Positions 1 through 8,858 of a stretch of DNA of 64,000 nt are shown in pieces. This DNA comes from Rhizobium sp. (lineage in GTDB: Bacteria > Pseudomonadota > Alphaproteobacteria > Rhizobiales > Rhizobiaceae). Made by a program: the position numbers and the translations under genes. The notes beneath the pieces are model-generated. The model was given only the letters and a program-made list of their open reading frames with translations, searched no databases and was not told the DNA's origin. Each line of letters opens with the position of its first letter. Positions within the stretch are counted from its first letter, which is position 1. The stretch covers positions 310,001 through 374,000 of the forward strand of contig JAPZUE010000004.1 in NCBI GenBank assembly GCA_027533385.1, given 5' to 3'.

Positions 1-81
1 TGGCGGGAATGGGTGGTGTCGCGTCGTGTTAGACGATCGGAGGAGGAGGCGCGGCTCTAGTCTGTGCCGCGAGCCCGCCCA

Positions 82-1872
82 TCAATGCCCTGAGGTTTTG
101 ACCTGGCCCTCATTTGCCAGTTGCAGCAGAGCCGGCAACCCCAAAGGTGCCACAGGCCTGAAATCAAGCCCGTAGACGCGGCTTGCGCAATCGCGCTTCA
201 CCCGTTCGATCTGAACCTTCTCGCCGCGAATGCGGGCGCGCAGCAAGGGGTCACGGGTGCCGGTGATTGCCATCGCCTTGTTGACCACCCAGCCATAGGG
301 TTCGATGCCGGCGCGACGCAGGTCGTCCTGGAGGGCGGATGCTTCCGAGACCGGGGTTGTCTCCGGCAGTGTGACGAGCAGGACGCGGGTGTAGGCTGGA
401 TCCTGCAGGCGCATCAGCGGTGTCACCATGCGGCCTGGGGCATCCTCGGCGATATGGCGTGTCATCTGGCGATGATACGCGCCGGTTGCGTCGAGAAGCA
501 GCAGGGTGTGGCCCGTGGGTGCCGTGTCGATGACAACGAAGCTGGTACGAGCTTCGCCGACGACGCGGGCGAAGGCGTGGAAGACGGCAACTTCCTCGGT
601 GCAGGGCGAGGCGAGATCCTCCCGTAACAGGGCCTTGCCGTCGTCATCGAGATCGCGGCCCTTGGTTGCCATGATCTTTTCGATGTAGCGGGCGGTTTCC
701 GCCGCCGGGTCTATGCGGTCGACGCTGAGCCCGGGCAGGGCGTCCGCACCGACGACGAAGGAGAGATGGGCTGCCGGATCGGTGGTGGTGAGATGGACCG
801 TATGGCCGCGAGAGGCCAGCCCGACGGCGACAGCTGCTGCCACGGTCGTCTTGCCGACGCCGCCCTTGCCCATGACCATCACGAGGCCCTTGCCGCTTGC
901 GGCAATTTCGCCGACCAGCGTCGCGAGACGGGGCAGGGCGGGGTTTTCGAAGGTGTCGTCTGCGGCATCCGCAGGAGGCGTGAGGGCCGTATCGGACAGT
1001 AGTGCGCGAAGTGCGGCAAGCCCGACCATGTCGAAGGGTTTCAGGGCGATCTCGTCTCGGGAGAGCGATGCCAGCGTAGCTGGCAGGTCAGTGAGTGCCT
1101 TCGTTTGTTCTGCCGCGAAGGCCGCGGCCACCTGATCGCTCGGATCGGTTGGTGTAAAACAGCCGTTGACGGCGAGCATCTGGTTGGAAAGTCCGAGTTC
1201 GCAGAGCTCCCCGGCCGTTCTGGCAGCTTCGCGGATCGCGCCGCGATCGGCACGTGTGACGAGCACGATGGTCGTTCGAGCGGAATCACCGAGACAGGCG
1301 AGTGCCTGGCGGAACCTGTCCTCCTGCATTTTTAAGCCTGAATGCGGGCCAAGGCAGGAGGCGCCGCGTTCGTTTGCCTCCAGAAAACCTGTCCAGGCTT
1401 TGGGCAGGCTGAGCAGCCGCGGCGTATGGCCGGTCGGTGCTGTGTCGAAGATGATGTGGTCGAAGCGTGGGTTGTCCTCTGCCAGCAGGCCGACGAATTC
1501 GTCGAAGGCGGCAATCTCGGTGGTGCAGGCGCCGGACAGTTGTTCGCGCACGGTGGCGCGATCCTCGTCGCTCGCATCAGGCGCCATCTGGTCGAGAACG
1601 CGTGCGCGGTATTCCTCGGCGGCGCTCTCCGGGTCGATGTTCATGGCGTAAAGGCGTGGCACACCCGGCACGGGTGTCGGCTCGCTGCCGAGGGTGAGGC
1701 CCAGCATTTCGTCGAGATTGGAGGCCGGATCGGTGCTGACCAGCAGGACGTTGAGGCCCTTGTCGGCGAGCGCAATGGCAGCCGCGCAACTCAGCGAGGT
1801 CTTGCCGACGCCACCCTTGCCGGTGAAAAACAGGTGTCGGGTGGGTTTGTGAAGAAGCTTCATCGTCGACAT
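82..1872 (-). CDS. arsA: ArsA-type anion-transporting ATPase (tandem-duplicated)
   Basis: This is a soluble ATPase of the ArsA family, which energises ArsB-type arsenite efflux at the inner membrane. The protein is about 596 aa, the usual length of the two-domain bacterial form. Each half has a P-loop GKGGVGKT (residues ~18-25 and ~335) and the family motif DTAPTGHT. The three metalloid-binding cysteines of the Escherichia coli enzyme have counterparts here: GACTTE, ASCLGP and SPCTEE. I chose the second ATG (MSTMKLL) because a GAGGA ribosome site lies about 9 nt upstream; an ATG six bases earlier is also possible. It lies 80 bases downstream of sitD on the same strand with no clear terminator between, so it may share the sit message. 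No arsB, arsD or arsR is visible before the window edge. Confidence 0.9.
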   Translation of the reverse strand: MSTMKLLHKPTRHLFFTGKGGVGKTSLSCAAAIALADKGLNVLLVSTDPASNLDEMLGLTLGSEPTPVPGVPRLYAMNIDPESAAEEYRARVLDQMAPDASDEDRATVREQLSGACTTEIAAFDEFVGLLAEDNPRFDHIIFDTAPTGHTPRLLSLPKAWTGFLEANERGASCLGPHSGLKMQEDRFRQALACLGDSARTTIVLVTRADRGAIREAARTAGELCELGLSNQMLAVNGCFTPTDPSDQVAAAFAAEQTKALTDLPATLASLSRDEIALKPFDMVGLAALRALLSDTALTPPADAADDTFENPALPRLATLVGEIAASGKGLVMVMGKGGVGKTTVAAAVAVGLASRGHTVHLTTTDPAAHLSFVVGADALPGLSVDRIDPAAETARYIEKIMATKGRDLDDDGKALLREDLASPCTEEVAVFHAFARVVGEARTSFVVIDTAPTGHTLLLLDATGAYHRQMTRHIAEDAPGRMVTPLMRLQDPAYTRVLLVTLPETTPVSEASALQDDLRRAGIEPYGWVVNKAMAITGTRDPLLRARIRGEKVQIERVKRDCASRVYGLDFRPVAPLGLPALLQLANEGQVKTSGH

Positions 1873-1954
1873 GGGCATCCATCCTCGCGTTGATGGTCTG
1901 ACCCTAGCCCGCCCTTGCCCTTGCGGACTTGATCCATGCCAAGTGACAGGACGA

Positions 1955-2812
1955 TCAGATGTCTTCTGCTGCGGCGATGCGGTTCACGCTCCTCGCCTGC
2001 CAGAGCGTGCGGAAGAAGGCGAGGATGAAGATGCCGCTCATGATCAGCACTATCGTCGGGGCGGGGGCGCTGTCGATGAAGAAGCTCAGATAGATGCCAG
2101 CGAGCGAGGAGATGACCGCGACGGACACCGCCGTCACCAGCATCGTGCCGTAACGCTTGGTCAACAGGAAGGCGATGGCGCCGGGGGCGACCAGCATCGC
2201 GACCGACAGGATGATGCCGACGGCCTTCAGGGCGCCGACGACAACAAGCGAAAGTACGGCGAGCTGGCCGTAATGCAGGAGCCGGACCGACAGGCCGATG
2301 GCCCGCGCATGCTGCGGGTCGAAGGCGTGGACGAGCAGGTCCTTGCGCAGCACGATCAGGAAGAGCGTGGCAAAGAGGGCGATGAGGCCTGTTTCGATCA
2401 GGTCCGAGGGCAGCAGGCCCAGCATGTCGCCGAAGAGGATGTGGTCGAGATGCACGGAGCTCTGGACCTTGACATAGAGAACGAGCCCAAGACCGAACAT
2501 GCCGGAAAAGACGATGCCGAGCACTGTGTCTTCCTTGATGCGGCTGTTCTCCTTGATGAAGCCGGTCAGGAGCGCGCAGACGAGACCGGCGACAAAGGCG
2601 CCGATGGCGAGCGGAATGCCGGCGATATAGGCGATCACCACGCCCGGCAGCACGGCGTGCGAGACGGCGTCGCCCATCAGCGACCAGCCTTTGAGCACCA
2701 GCAGGCAGGAGAGAAGCGCCATCGGGATCGCGATCATCAACGTCACGACGAATGCCGACTGCATGAAGGGAAGCTGGAAGGGCATGAGCGCAAGTTCGAC
2801 GGTTTCGTTCAT
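1955..2812 (-). CDS. sitD: Manganese/iron ABC transporter permease SitD
   Basis: This is an integral membrane permease of the metal ABC-3 family (ZnuB/SitD/MntB type), 285 aa with about eight hydrophobic segments. It has the family stretch LKGWSLMGDAVSHAVLPGVV near the N-terminus, matching the same stretch in the neighbouring SitC. It should pair with SitC to form the Mn2+/Fe2+ channel in the inner membrane. Its start overlaps the sitC stop by four bases (ATGA), which indicates translational coupling. The metal preference is inferred from family and from the Mur-like boxes upstream of sitA, not from this protein. Confidence 0.9.
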   Translation of the reverse strand: MNETVELALMPFQLPFMQSAFVVTLMIAIPMALLSCLLVLKGWSLMGDAVSHAVLPGVVIAYIAGIPLAIGAFVAGLVCALLTGFIKENSRIKEDTVLGIVFSGMFGLGLVLYVKVQSSVHLDHILFGDMLGLLPSDLIETGLIALFATLFLIVLRKDLLVHAFDPQHARAIGLSVRLLHYGQLAVLSLVVVGALKAVGIILSVAMLVAPGAIAFLLTKRYGTMLVTAVSVAVISSLAGIYLSFFIDSAPAPTIVLIMSGIFILAFFRTLWQARSVNRIAAAEDI

Positions 2813-3717
2813 GCCGGGCGCTCCTCGGGGAGACGAGCGGCGTCTGTCATGACCTCTGGGGACACTGGTTCCAGGGCTTCACGGGCGCGGCTGCGCGCGG
2901 CGAGCACGCCGTGCTTGGGCGCGAAGAGGAAGGCCAGAAGGAAGATCACCGTCTGCAGCACGACGATGATGCCGCCGGTGGCGCCATCGAGGAAGTAGCT
3001 GGCATAGGCGCCGACAAAACTGGTGCCCGCGCCGATCGAAAGTGCGAGCAGGATCAGCCGCTGGAAGCGGTCGGTGAGGAGATAGGCGGTGGCGCCGGGG
3101 GTAACGACCATGGCGATGACGAGGAAGGCGCCGACGGTCTGCATGGCGGCGACAGTGGAGGCGGCGAGCAGGGTAAAGAACATCACCTTCAACGCATCGG
3201 GCCTGAGGCCGATCGAGCGGGCATGGTTTTCGTCGAAGAAGGTGACCATCAGGTCCTTCCATTTCAGCGTCAGCACGAGAAGGCTGATGCCGCCGATCAG
3301 GATGAGCTGCAGCGTGTCGGCGGGCGAGATGGCGAGAACATTGCCGAGCACGATGGTCTTGATGTCGATCGAGACGGGCGAGATCGACACCATGAAAAGG
3401 CCGAGGCCAAAGAAGGACGTGAAGATCAGGCCGATGATTGCGTCTTCCTTCAGCTTGGTGCGCTGGTTGAGGAAGAGGATGGCTAGCGCCGCAAGTCCGC
3501 CGGACAGGAAGGCGCCGAAAGCAAAGGGCAGGCCGAGCATATAGGCGCCGGCAACCCCCGGCACGATGGCATGGGAGAGCGCGTCGCCGATCAGCGACCA
3601 GCCCTTCAGCATCAGATAGGCGGAGAGGAAGCCGCAGACGCCACCGACCAGCGCAGACACCAGAATGGCGTTGCGCATGTAATCATAGCTGAAGGGCTCA
3701 ACCAGGGTCGCGAGCAT
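2809..3717 (-). CDS. sitC: Manganese/iron ABC transporter permease SitC
   Basis: This is the second metal ABC-3 permease of the system, about 302 aa with multiple membrane segments. The stretch [19 protein letters not shown] is nearly the same as in SitD. The frame is open a further 45 codons upstream, but that part is low-complexity and reads antisense to the end of sitB, so I start at [14 protein letters not shown]. This start overlaps the 3' end of sitB by 20 bases, and the stop overlaps the start of sitD. Tight overlaps through the whole cluster support one sitABCD transcript. Confidence 0.9.
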   Translation of the reverse strand: MLATLVEPFSYDYMRNAILVSALVGGVCGFLSAYLMLKGWSLIGDALSHAIVPGVAGAYMLGLPFAFGAFLSGGLAALAILFLNQRTKLKEDAIIGLIFTSFFGLGLFMVSISPVSIDIKTIVLGNVLAISPADTLQLILIGGISLLVLTLKWKDLMVTFFDENHARSIGLRPDALKVMFFTLLAASTVAAMQTVGAFLVIAMVVTPGATAYLLTDRFQRLILLALSIGAGTSFVGAYASYFLDGATGGIIVVLQTVIFLLAFLFAPKHGVLAARSRAREALEPVSPEVMTDAARLPEERPA

Positions 3718-4585
3718 CTGATGCTCCCGGTTTCGGCTGCCCATAGATGACGAAGGGGCGCTCATCGTCGGTGATGACGGTGACTTCGCGGCCGTCATCA
3801 TCGTCGTGCAGATCGCGACCGGCGAGCACGAAGTGACGCAGGGCGCCGCCAAAGGCGGTCTTGAGGTTGTCTTCGGTAAAGGTGTCCTCGGTCTTGCCGG
3901 AGGCGATCACGGTTCCCTTGACGAAGATGGTGCGGTCGCAGAAATCCGGCACGCTGCCGAGATTGTGGGTCGAGACCAGCATGACGCGGCCTTCGGCGCG
4001 CAGGTCCTTCATCAAACCGATGATCTGTTCTTCGGTGGTCACATCGACGCCGGTGAAGGGTTCGTCAAGCAGGATCACCTGACCCTCCTGGGCCAGCGCA
4101 CGGGCTAGGAAGACGCGCTTGCGCTGGCCGCCGGAGAGTTCGCCGATCTGGCGCTTGCGATAGTCGTTCATGCCAACGCGGGCGAGCGCCTCATCGACAA
4201 GCTGGTGATCGCGTTTGGAGGGAATGCGCAGGAAATTCATGTGGCCGTAGCGGCCCATCATCACCACGTCCTCGACGAGAACGGGGAAGTTCCAGTCGAC
4301 CTCTTCTGCCTGAGGGACGTAAGCGACGAGGTTTTTCTTGAGGGCCTCCAGCACGCTCATGCCAAGCACGCGAATTTCGCCCGATGCGACGGGCACGAAG
4401 CCCATGATGGCCTTGAAAAGCGTCGACTTGCCGGCGCCGTTGACGCCGACAAGGGCCGTGATGGTTCCGGGCGGGATGGCAAAACTCGCATGGCGCAGGG
4501 CCGTATGGCCGTTACGATAGGTGACCGTCACATCCTCTGCGGCGATCCCCTCGCGATTGCGTCTTGCAGCCGATCCCATGATCAT
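3698..4585 (-). CDS. sitB: Manganese/iron ABC transporter ATP-binding protein SitB
   Basis: This is the cytoplasmic ATPase that drives SitCD. It is 295 aa with Walker [10 protein letters not shown] (~residue 47), signature LSGGQRKRV, Walker [13 protein letters not shown] and the switch histidine in STHN. The C-terminal ~50 residues ([20 protein letters not shown]...) form an acidic, His/Asp-containing tail beyond the ABC fold, as is common in rhizobial SitB-like proteins. Its start shares ATGA with the sitA stop. Confidence 0.92.
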   Translation of the reverse strand: MIMGSAARRNREGIAAEDVTVTYRNGHTALRHASFAIPPGTITALVGVNGAGKSTLFKAIMGFVPVASGEIRVLGMSVLEALKKNLVAYVPQAEEVDWNFPVLVEDVVMMGRYGHMNFLRIPSKRDHQLVDEALARVGMNDYRKRQIGELSGGQRKRVFLARALAQEGQVILLDEPFTGVDVTTEEQIIGLMKDLRAEGRVMLVSTHNLGSVPDFCDRTIFVKGTVIASGKTEDTFTEDNLKTAFGGALRHFVLAGRDLHDDDDGREVTVITDDERPFVIYGQPKPGASDARDPG

Positions 4586-5469
4586 CCGGCAAATCCCTTC
4601 ACGATGGTCGAGACCGTCACCTTCAGCAGATCCAGATAGGTCGGGACCGGACCGTCAGGCTCGCTCAGCGAATCCACATAGAGAATGCCGCCATAACGTG
4701 CCCCGGTTTCGGCCGCGACCTGCTTCGCCGGCTTGTCGGAGACAGTGCTCTCAGAGAATACGACGGGGATCTTGTTTTCGATCACCTGGTCGACAACGGC
4801 CTTCACCTGTTGGGGTGTGCCCTGGCTGTCGGCATTGATCGGCCAGAGATAGAGTTCCTTCATGCCAAGGTCGCGGGCGAGGTAGGAGAAGGCGCCTTCG
4901 CTCGTCACCAGGAAGCGCTCGTTTTCCGGCACCTTGGCAATTTCCGCCTGCATTGGCCCGATTTCCGCGCGGATCTTCTCCGAATAGGTGCGGGCATTGG
5001 CCTCGTAGATCGCGGCATTTGCCGGGTCGATGTCGGTCAGCGCCTTGCGGATGTTCTCGACATAGATGAGTGCGTTCTCGGGAGACATCCAGGCATGCGG
5101 GTTCGGTTTGCCGTTATAGGCGCCGCCGGCAATGCTGATCGGCTCGACGCCATCGCTGACGGTCACGGTCGGCACATCGCCGAGATTGGCGAGAAACTTC
5201 TCGAACCACGCTTCAAGATTGAGACCATTGCGCAGCACGAGATCGGCATCACGAGCCTTCAAAATATCGCGCGGGGTCGGCTGGTAGCCGTGGATTTCCG
5301 CACCCGGCTTGGTGATGCTTTCGACATCAGCGGCGTCGCCGGCAACATTCTGGGCGATATCGGCAATCACGGTGAAGGTCGTGACGACCTTCGGCTTGTC
5401 GTCGGCAAAGGCTGTCCCCGGCAGCAGAAGCGCCAGAGCGAAAAGACGGCAGGCAAGCTTTGAAACCAT
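4582..5469 (-). CDS. sitA: Manganese/iron ABC transporter substrate-binding protein SitA
   Basis: This is the periplasmic metal-binding receptor of cluster A-I (ZnuA/SitA/PsaA family). The mature protein starts after a signal peptide, [23 protein letters not shown] start at this methionine rather than 21 codons upstream because it begins the signal peptide and because the longer frame would run through the operator region. Expected metal ligands are visible: His in [11 protein letters not shown], His in [11 protein letters not shown], Glu in [15 protein letters not shown] and Asp near the C-terminus. It is the first gene of the sitABCD operon. Two Mur-like boxes lie 17 and 70 bases upstream of the start codon. 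Confidence 0.93.
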   Translation of the reverse strand: MVSKLACRLFALALLLPGTAFADDKPKVVTTFTVIADIAQNVAGDAADVESITKPGAEIHGYQPTPRDILKARDADLVLRNGLNLEAWFEKFLANLGDVPTVTVSDGVEPISIAGGAYNGKPNPHAWMSPENALIYVENIRKALTDIDPANAAIYEANARTYSEKIRAEIGPMQAEIAKVPENERFLVTSEGAFSYLARDLGMKELYLWPINADSQGTPQQVKAVVDQVIENKIPVVFSESTVSDKPAKQVAAETGARYGGILYVDSLSEPDGPVPTYLDLLKVTVSTIVKGFAG

Positions 5470-5485
5470 TGTCCATTCCTGTTCT

Positions 5486-5500
5486 TGCAAGTCATTCGCA
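5486..5500. promoter_or_regulatory. Mur-like (manganese-responsive) box 1 upstream of sitA
   Basis: The 15-mer TGCAAGTCATTCGCA is an imperfect inverted repeat (TGC-AA...TT-CGCA). It matches the second copy at 5539-5553 at 14 of 15 positions. Rhizobial sit operons are known to be repressed by the Fur-family Mn sensor Mur through paired TGCAA-type palindromes. It lies 17 bases before the sitA start codon, a position fit for repression. Confidence 0.72.
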
Positions 5501-5538
5501 TTAAAATCTACAGCGCTTCGTGCCGTTGTCAATGCTCT

Positions 5539-5553
5539 TGCAAATCATTCGCA
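5539..5553. promoter_or_regulatory. Mur-like (manganese-responsive) box 2 upstream of sitA
   Basis: The 15-mer TGCAAATCATTCGCA lies 53 bases (about five helical turns) from the first copy. It is midway between sitA and the divergent His-rich gene at 5681, so it could serve either promoter. The duplication and helical phasing support real operator function. Confidence 0.72.
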
Positions 5554-5680
5554 AAAAGACCGGCCCGGAAGTGTGCCGGAACTGGAATTGCCGGGTTAAA
5601 GGTTCTGCAAGGAGAGCGGCGTATGCTCACCCCCAGTATTGCGTAAACAGTCGGGACAGTGTCATGGCGGAGTTCCAAGC

Positions 5681-7297
5681 GTGAAGGTGCCCAAGATCCA
5701 CCTTTCACGAAAGCTCATGCTGATTGCAGGCGGGATTCTGGTGACCCTCGGCGGCACGGGGGCGGCGGCCGTCTATATCGGCACCGACAAGCTGCTCGGC
5801 CCCTCCTATGCCGAGTTGAACGGCCTCGAATGCACCGAAGTCAAGACGGTCGAGATCCGCAAGCGGGACAGCTTCTGGGTGCGCAAATTCATCACCACCG
5901 ATGAACCCGGCGATGGTCTGGCGCGCGTCAAGACGGCGCTGCGCGTGGCGAAGAGCCTGCAGGAAACGAAGAAGGCGGACCTGGTGCAGGTCGTCGTGCT
6001 CGATACCAACGGGCCGAAGGATCGCTCCGGCATGCGTGGCCGTGCCGTGGGTGCCGACGTCATCTACGTGCCGGATCCGAGCCACGTTCCGGAAGAGGCT
6101 GGCGCGCGCATGCTGACGGCGCGTTACATTGACGGTGCTGCGGCGGGCAATGGCGAATTCTTCGGCGAACGCGTTGACATGCTGGAAGCCGACATCCAGG
6201 CGCTCGTCGCCAAGCTCAACGATCAAACGGATTGCGTGAAGCCTGAGGTTGTCGTGCCTGAGGGCGAAGCTCACGGCGAAAAGGCTGCCGAAGGCCATGG
6301 CGAGGCGCCGGCCCATGGCGCCGAGGATGCCCATGGCGAAAAGCCGGCCGAAGGGCACGGCGAAACGGAAGGTCACGGCGAGGCCGAGGGCGGCCATGGC
6401 GACGCACCTGCCGGCGAGCATGGCGAGGAGACGCCGGTTGCCGAACATGGCGCCGAAGAAAGCAAGGGCTGGATGGCCTCGCTGATGGGCATGGTCGGTC
6501 TCGGTGGCGAAGACGCCCCGGCCGAAGGTCATGCTGCTCCCGCTGATGGCGCTGGTGCCGTTGCAGAAGGGCATGAGGCGCCGGCGGATGACCATGCGGA
6601 ACCGGCAGTTGCCGCGCATGGCGATGCCGGGACGAGCGATGCCCATGGCGAGACGGCTCCCGGGGCTTCGACGGAGCATGCGGCGGTCGAGCCGGCGCAA
6701 CATGGCGAAGAGCCGGTTGCCGGAGCAGCCCATGCCGAAGCAAGCCAAGGCGATGCAGGCCATGGCGAGGCTCCGGCGCATGGCACGGAACAGGTTGCCC
6801 ATACCGAAGAGAAACCGGCCACCGTCGAAGAGACCGCTCATGGCGGGGCAAGCGCCGGTCATCAGGAAACAGTCGATCAGGCGGCGGCCCCCGAAGTCGT
6901 GGCCGAGGAGGAGCCGGCGGCAGACGGTGGCTGGTTCGCCTCGCTGAAAAGCATGGTGGGACTTGGCGGTGCTGACGAAGAGGCGCCTGCCGAGGATGCG
7001 ACGGCGAAGGCCGAGGAGACCCCGGCCGGCGGTGGTGCTGCAAGCACCGACCATGGCGCGGCGTGGCTCGAGAAGATGCGTTCACAGCCAATCACGCCGG
7101 CCGCAGGCGGGGCGGCGGCGCCCGCTGCCAAGCCGGAAGAACATGGTGCCGTTACCGATGGTCACGCCCCGGCAGCCGAGCAGCATGCGGCCAAGTCCGC
7201 AGCCGATCCCGCTCATGCCGTCCCGGCCGAAGACGAGGCTATCCTGCCGCCGAAGGTCAAGGTGAAGGGCGATGAGCACGCCAAGGCAGGTCACTGA
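5681..7297 (+). CDS. Membrane-anchored protein with His-Gly-Glu-rich repetitive tail, unknown function
   Basis: I do not recognise this protein. I start at a GTG (VKVPKIHLSRKL) with GGAG nine bases upstream; a TTG 14 codons earlier is open but lacks a ribosome site. The product is ~538 aa: one membrane segment or uncleaved signal (~residues 10-33), a compact domain of ~165 residues (ELNGLECTEVKTVEIRKRDSFWVRKF onward, ending near a Cys), then ~330 residues of low complexity rich in Ala, Glu, Gly and His, with 17 His-Gly pairs often as AHGE or GHGE. The tail holds a duplicated block, GWMASLMGMVGLGG and GWFASLKSMVGLGG. It sits divergent from the Mn transporter operon, with the Mur-like boxes in between. 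Metal binding by the tail is an inference; codon use looks like the neighbours. Confidence 0.8.
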   Translation: MKVPKIHLSRKLMLIAGGILVTLGGTGAAAVYIGTDKLLGPSYAELNGLECTEVKTVEIRKRDSFWVRKFITTDEPGDGLARVKTALRVAKSLQETKKADLVQVVVLDTNGPKDRSGMRGRAVGADVIYVPDPSHVPEEAGARMLTARYIDGAAAGNGEFFGERVDMLEADIQALVAKLNDQTDCVKPEVVVPEGEAHGEKAAEGHGEAPAHGAEDAHGEKPAEGHGETEGHGEAEGGHGDAPAGEHGEETPVAEHGAEESKGWMASLMGMVGLGGEDAPAEGHAAPADGAGAVAEGHEAPADDHAEPAVAAHGDAGTSDAHGETAPGASTEHAAVEPAQHGEEPVAGAAHAEASQGDAGHGEAPAHGTEQVAHTEEKPATVEETAHGGASAGHQETVDQAAAPEVVAEEEPAADGGWFASLKSMVGLGGADEEAPAEDATAKAEETPAGGGAASTDHGAAWLEKMRSQPITPAAGGAAAPAAKPEEHGAVTDGHAPAAEQHAAKSAADPAHAVPAEDEAILPPKVKVKGDEHAKAGH

Positions 7298-7306
7298 GCA
7301 CAGCGT

Positions 7307-7326
7307 GGCGGCGTAACTGCGCCGCC
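7307..7326 (+). terminator. GC-rich hairpin after the His-rich protein gene
   Basis: Arms GGCGGCG and CGCCGCC flank a six-base loop just after the stop codon. There is only a short T stretch a few bases on, so this is a weak intrinsic terminator or an mRNA end stabiliser. Confidence 0.4.
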
Positions 7327-7405
7327 CCCGGTTTCTCGCAGGTCGCCATGACCTGCGAATCCTGTAGTCTTGTCTTGGGGAGCCCCAACAGCAGACCGGG
7401 AAGCG

Positions 7406-8779
7406 ATGGAACGCACAACCTTAATTCAGCATGCATCCGATTACGCCACCCGTGGCGGCCTTGCCTCCGATCTTGCGCGGCTTGTCGCGCGTCCTTGGGT
7501 GAGCCAGTCCGAGGGTCAACCGGAGGATCTGATCGCCTATCTGGATGCCGACATGCGGCCGATGCTGGAAACGATCGGGTTCACCTGCCGGATCTTTGAC
7601 AATCCGCTGCCGGATGGCGCGCCGTTTCTGGTCGGTAGCAGGATCGAAGACGCGGCCCTGCCGACCATCCTGATCTACGGCCATGGCGATGTCTGCAACG
7701 GCGAGGCATCCCGCTGGCGCGAGGGCTTGCATCCTTTCCGGCTGATCCAGGACGGCGACCGGCTTTACGGGCGCGGCACCGCCGACAACAAGATCCAGCA
7801 TCTGATCAACATCAAGGCCCTGGAGACCGTGATCAAGGGGCGGGGACGTCTCGGCTTCAACGTCAAGATCGTGCTGGAAATGGCGGAGGAGACCGGGTCT
7901 TACGGCTTGCGGGACTTCTTCGAGCGCGAACGCGACCTGTTGTCGGCGGATGTGCTGATCGCCTCGGACGGGCCGAGGCTGCAGGTCGAGACACCGACCA
8001 TGTTCATGGGTTCGCGCGGCGGCTTAAGCTTCGATCTCGTGGTGGACTTGCGGTCGGGGGATCATCATTCCGGCAATTTCGGCGGGTTGCTTGCCGATCC
8101 CGTGATCCTGCTCACCCATGCCATCGCCGCCATTGTCGATCGGCGCGGCCAGATCCTGGTGCCGGAATGGCGCCCGACGAGCCTCACACCCGACATTCGT
8201 GCAGCGCTCAAGGATTTGCCGCCGCGCCGGCATGATGAGGGCTGGGGCGAGGCGGATCTGACGCCGTCCGAACGGGTCTTCGGCTGGAATTCGCTTACCG
8301 TGCTCGCCATCTCCGCCGGCAACATCGTGGCCCCGCAGAATGCCATTTCCGGCTCGGCGCGGGCGACCTGCCAGCTGCGGTTTGTCGTCGGCACAGACAT
8401 GGACGACATCCTGCCGGTGCTCAGACGTCATCTCGATGCCGCAGGCTTTCCGATGGTGGAGATCCGGGCCAAGGGGCCAGCCTTCAAGGCGACACGCTTT
8501 CCGCCGGATCATCCCTGGGTGCGCTTTGTCGAGCAGTCCATTACGGCAACAACCGGCAAGGCTCCGCATCTCCTGCCCAATCTCGCGGGGTCGCTGCCGA
8601 ATGATGTCTTCACCGACGTGCTGGGCCTGCCGACGATCTGGATCCCGCATGCCCATGCAGACTGCGGCCAGCATGGGCCGAACGAGCATGCGCTCTTGTC
8701 GATTGCCGAAGAGGGCATGCGGATCATGACGGGGCTGTTTCTCGATATTGCCGAGAAGGGAGCGCCTGCTTCGTGCTGA
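7406..8779 (+). CDS. M20 family metallopeptidase (dipeptidase/deacylase)
   Basis: This is a zinc-dependent aminoacylase/dipeptidase of the M20 family, ~457 aa, cytoplasmic (no signal). Motifs include the first Zn histidine in IYGHGDV (~93), the bridging Asp in GRGTADNKIQ, the general-base pair in EMAEETGSYG, and a C-terminal histidine in HADCGQHGPNEH. I start at MERTTLIQH because GGGAAG precedes it; the frame is open 12 codons upstream. The substrate cannot be told from sequence. The gene stands alone and converges on lysS. Confidence 0.88.
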   Translation: MERTTLIQHASDYATRGGLASDLARLVARPWVSQSEGQPEDLIAYLDADMRPMLETIGFTCRIFDNPLPDGAPFLVGSRIEDAALPTILIYGHGDVCNGEASRWREGLHPFRLIQDGDRLYGRGTADNKIQHLINIKALETVIKGRGRLGFNVKIVLEMAEETGSYGLRDFFERERDLLSADVLIASDGPRLQVETPTMFMGSRGGLSFDLVVDLRSGDHHSGNFGGLLADPVILLTHAIAAIVDRRGQILVPEWRPTSLTPDIRAALKDLPPRRHDEGWGEADLTPSERVFGWNSLTVLAISAGNIVAPQNAISGSARATCQLRFVVGTDMDDILPVLRRHLDAAGFPMVEIRAKGPAFKATRFPPDHPWVRFVEQSITATTGKAPHLLPNLAGSLPNDVFTDVLGLPTIWIPHAHADCGQHGPNEHALLSIAEEGMRIMTGLFLDIAEKGAPASC

Positions 8780-8810
8780 GCCGGATCTTGTGTCCACCAG
8801 AAACGAAAAA

Positions 8811-8836
8811 TCCCGGACCTCCTGCGAGATCCGGGA
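8811..8836 (-). terminator. Rho-independent terminator of lysS
   Basis: Arms TCCCGGA and TCCGGGA flank a 12-base loop. On the minus strand the stem is followed by TTTTTC. It lies just past the lysS stop codon and can also act on the converging peptidase message. Confidence 0.75.
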
Positions 8837-8858
8837 CTTGAAACTTGTATCTGCCGTC

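Noticed and set aside
1..81. Left edge considered as part of an ars gene
   Set aside because: Only 81 bases are available after the arsA stop and no reading frame gives a recognisable end of ArsB, ArsC or ArsR.
5705..7054. Long open frame on the minus strand opposite the His-rich gene (~449 codons)
   Set aside because: It mirrors the repetitive, stop-poor codons of the plus-strand gene; its translation is a Leu/Arg/Gly-rich shadow and has no ribosome site or family features.
6250..7250. Repeats in the His-rich gene considered as a CRISPR array
   Set aside because: Units are short, coding in one frame and irregular in spacing; no spacer-repeat pattern and no cas genes.
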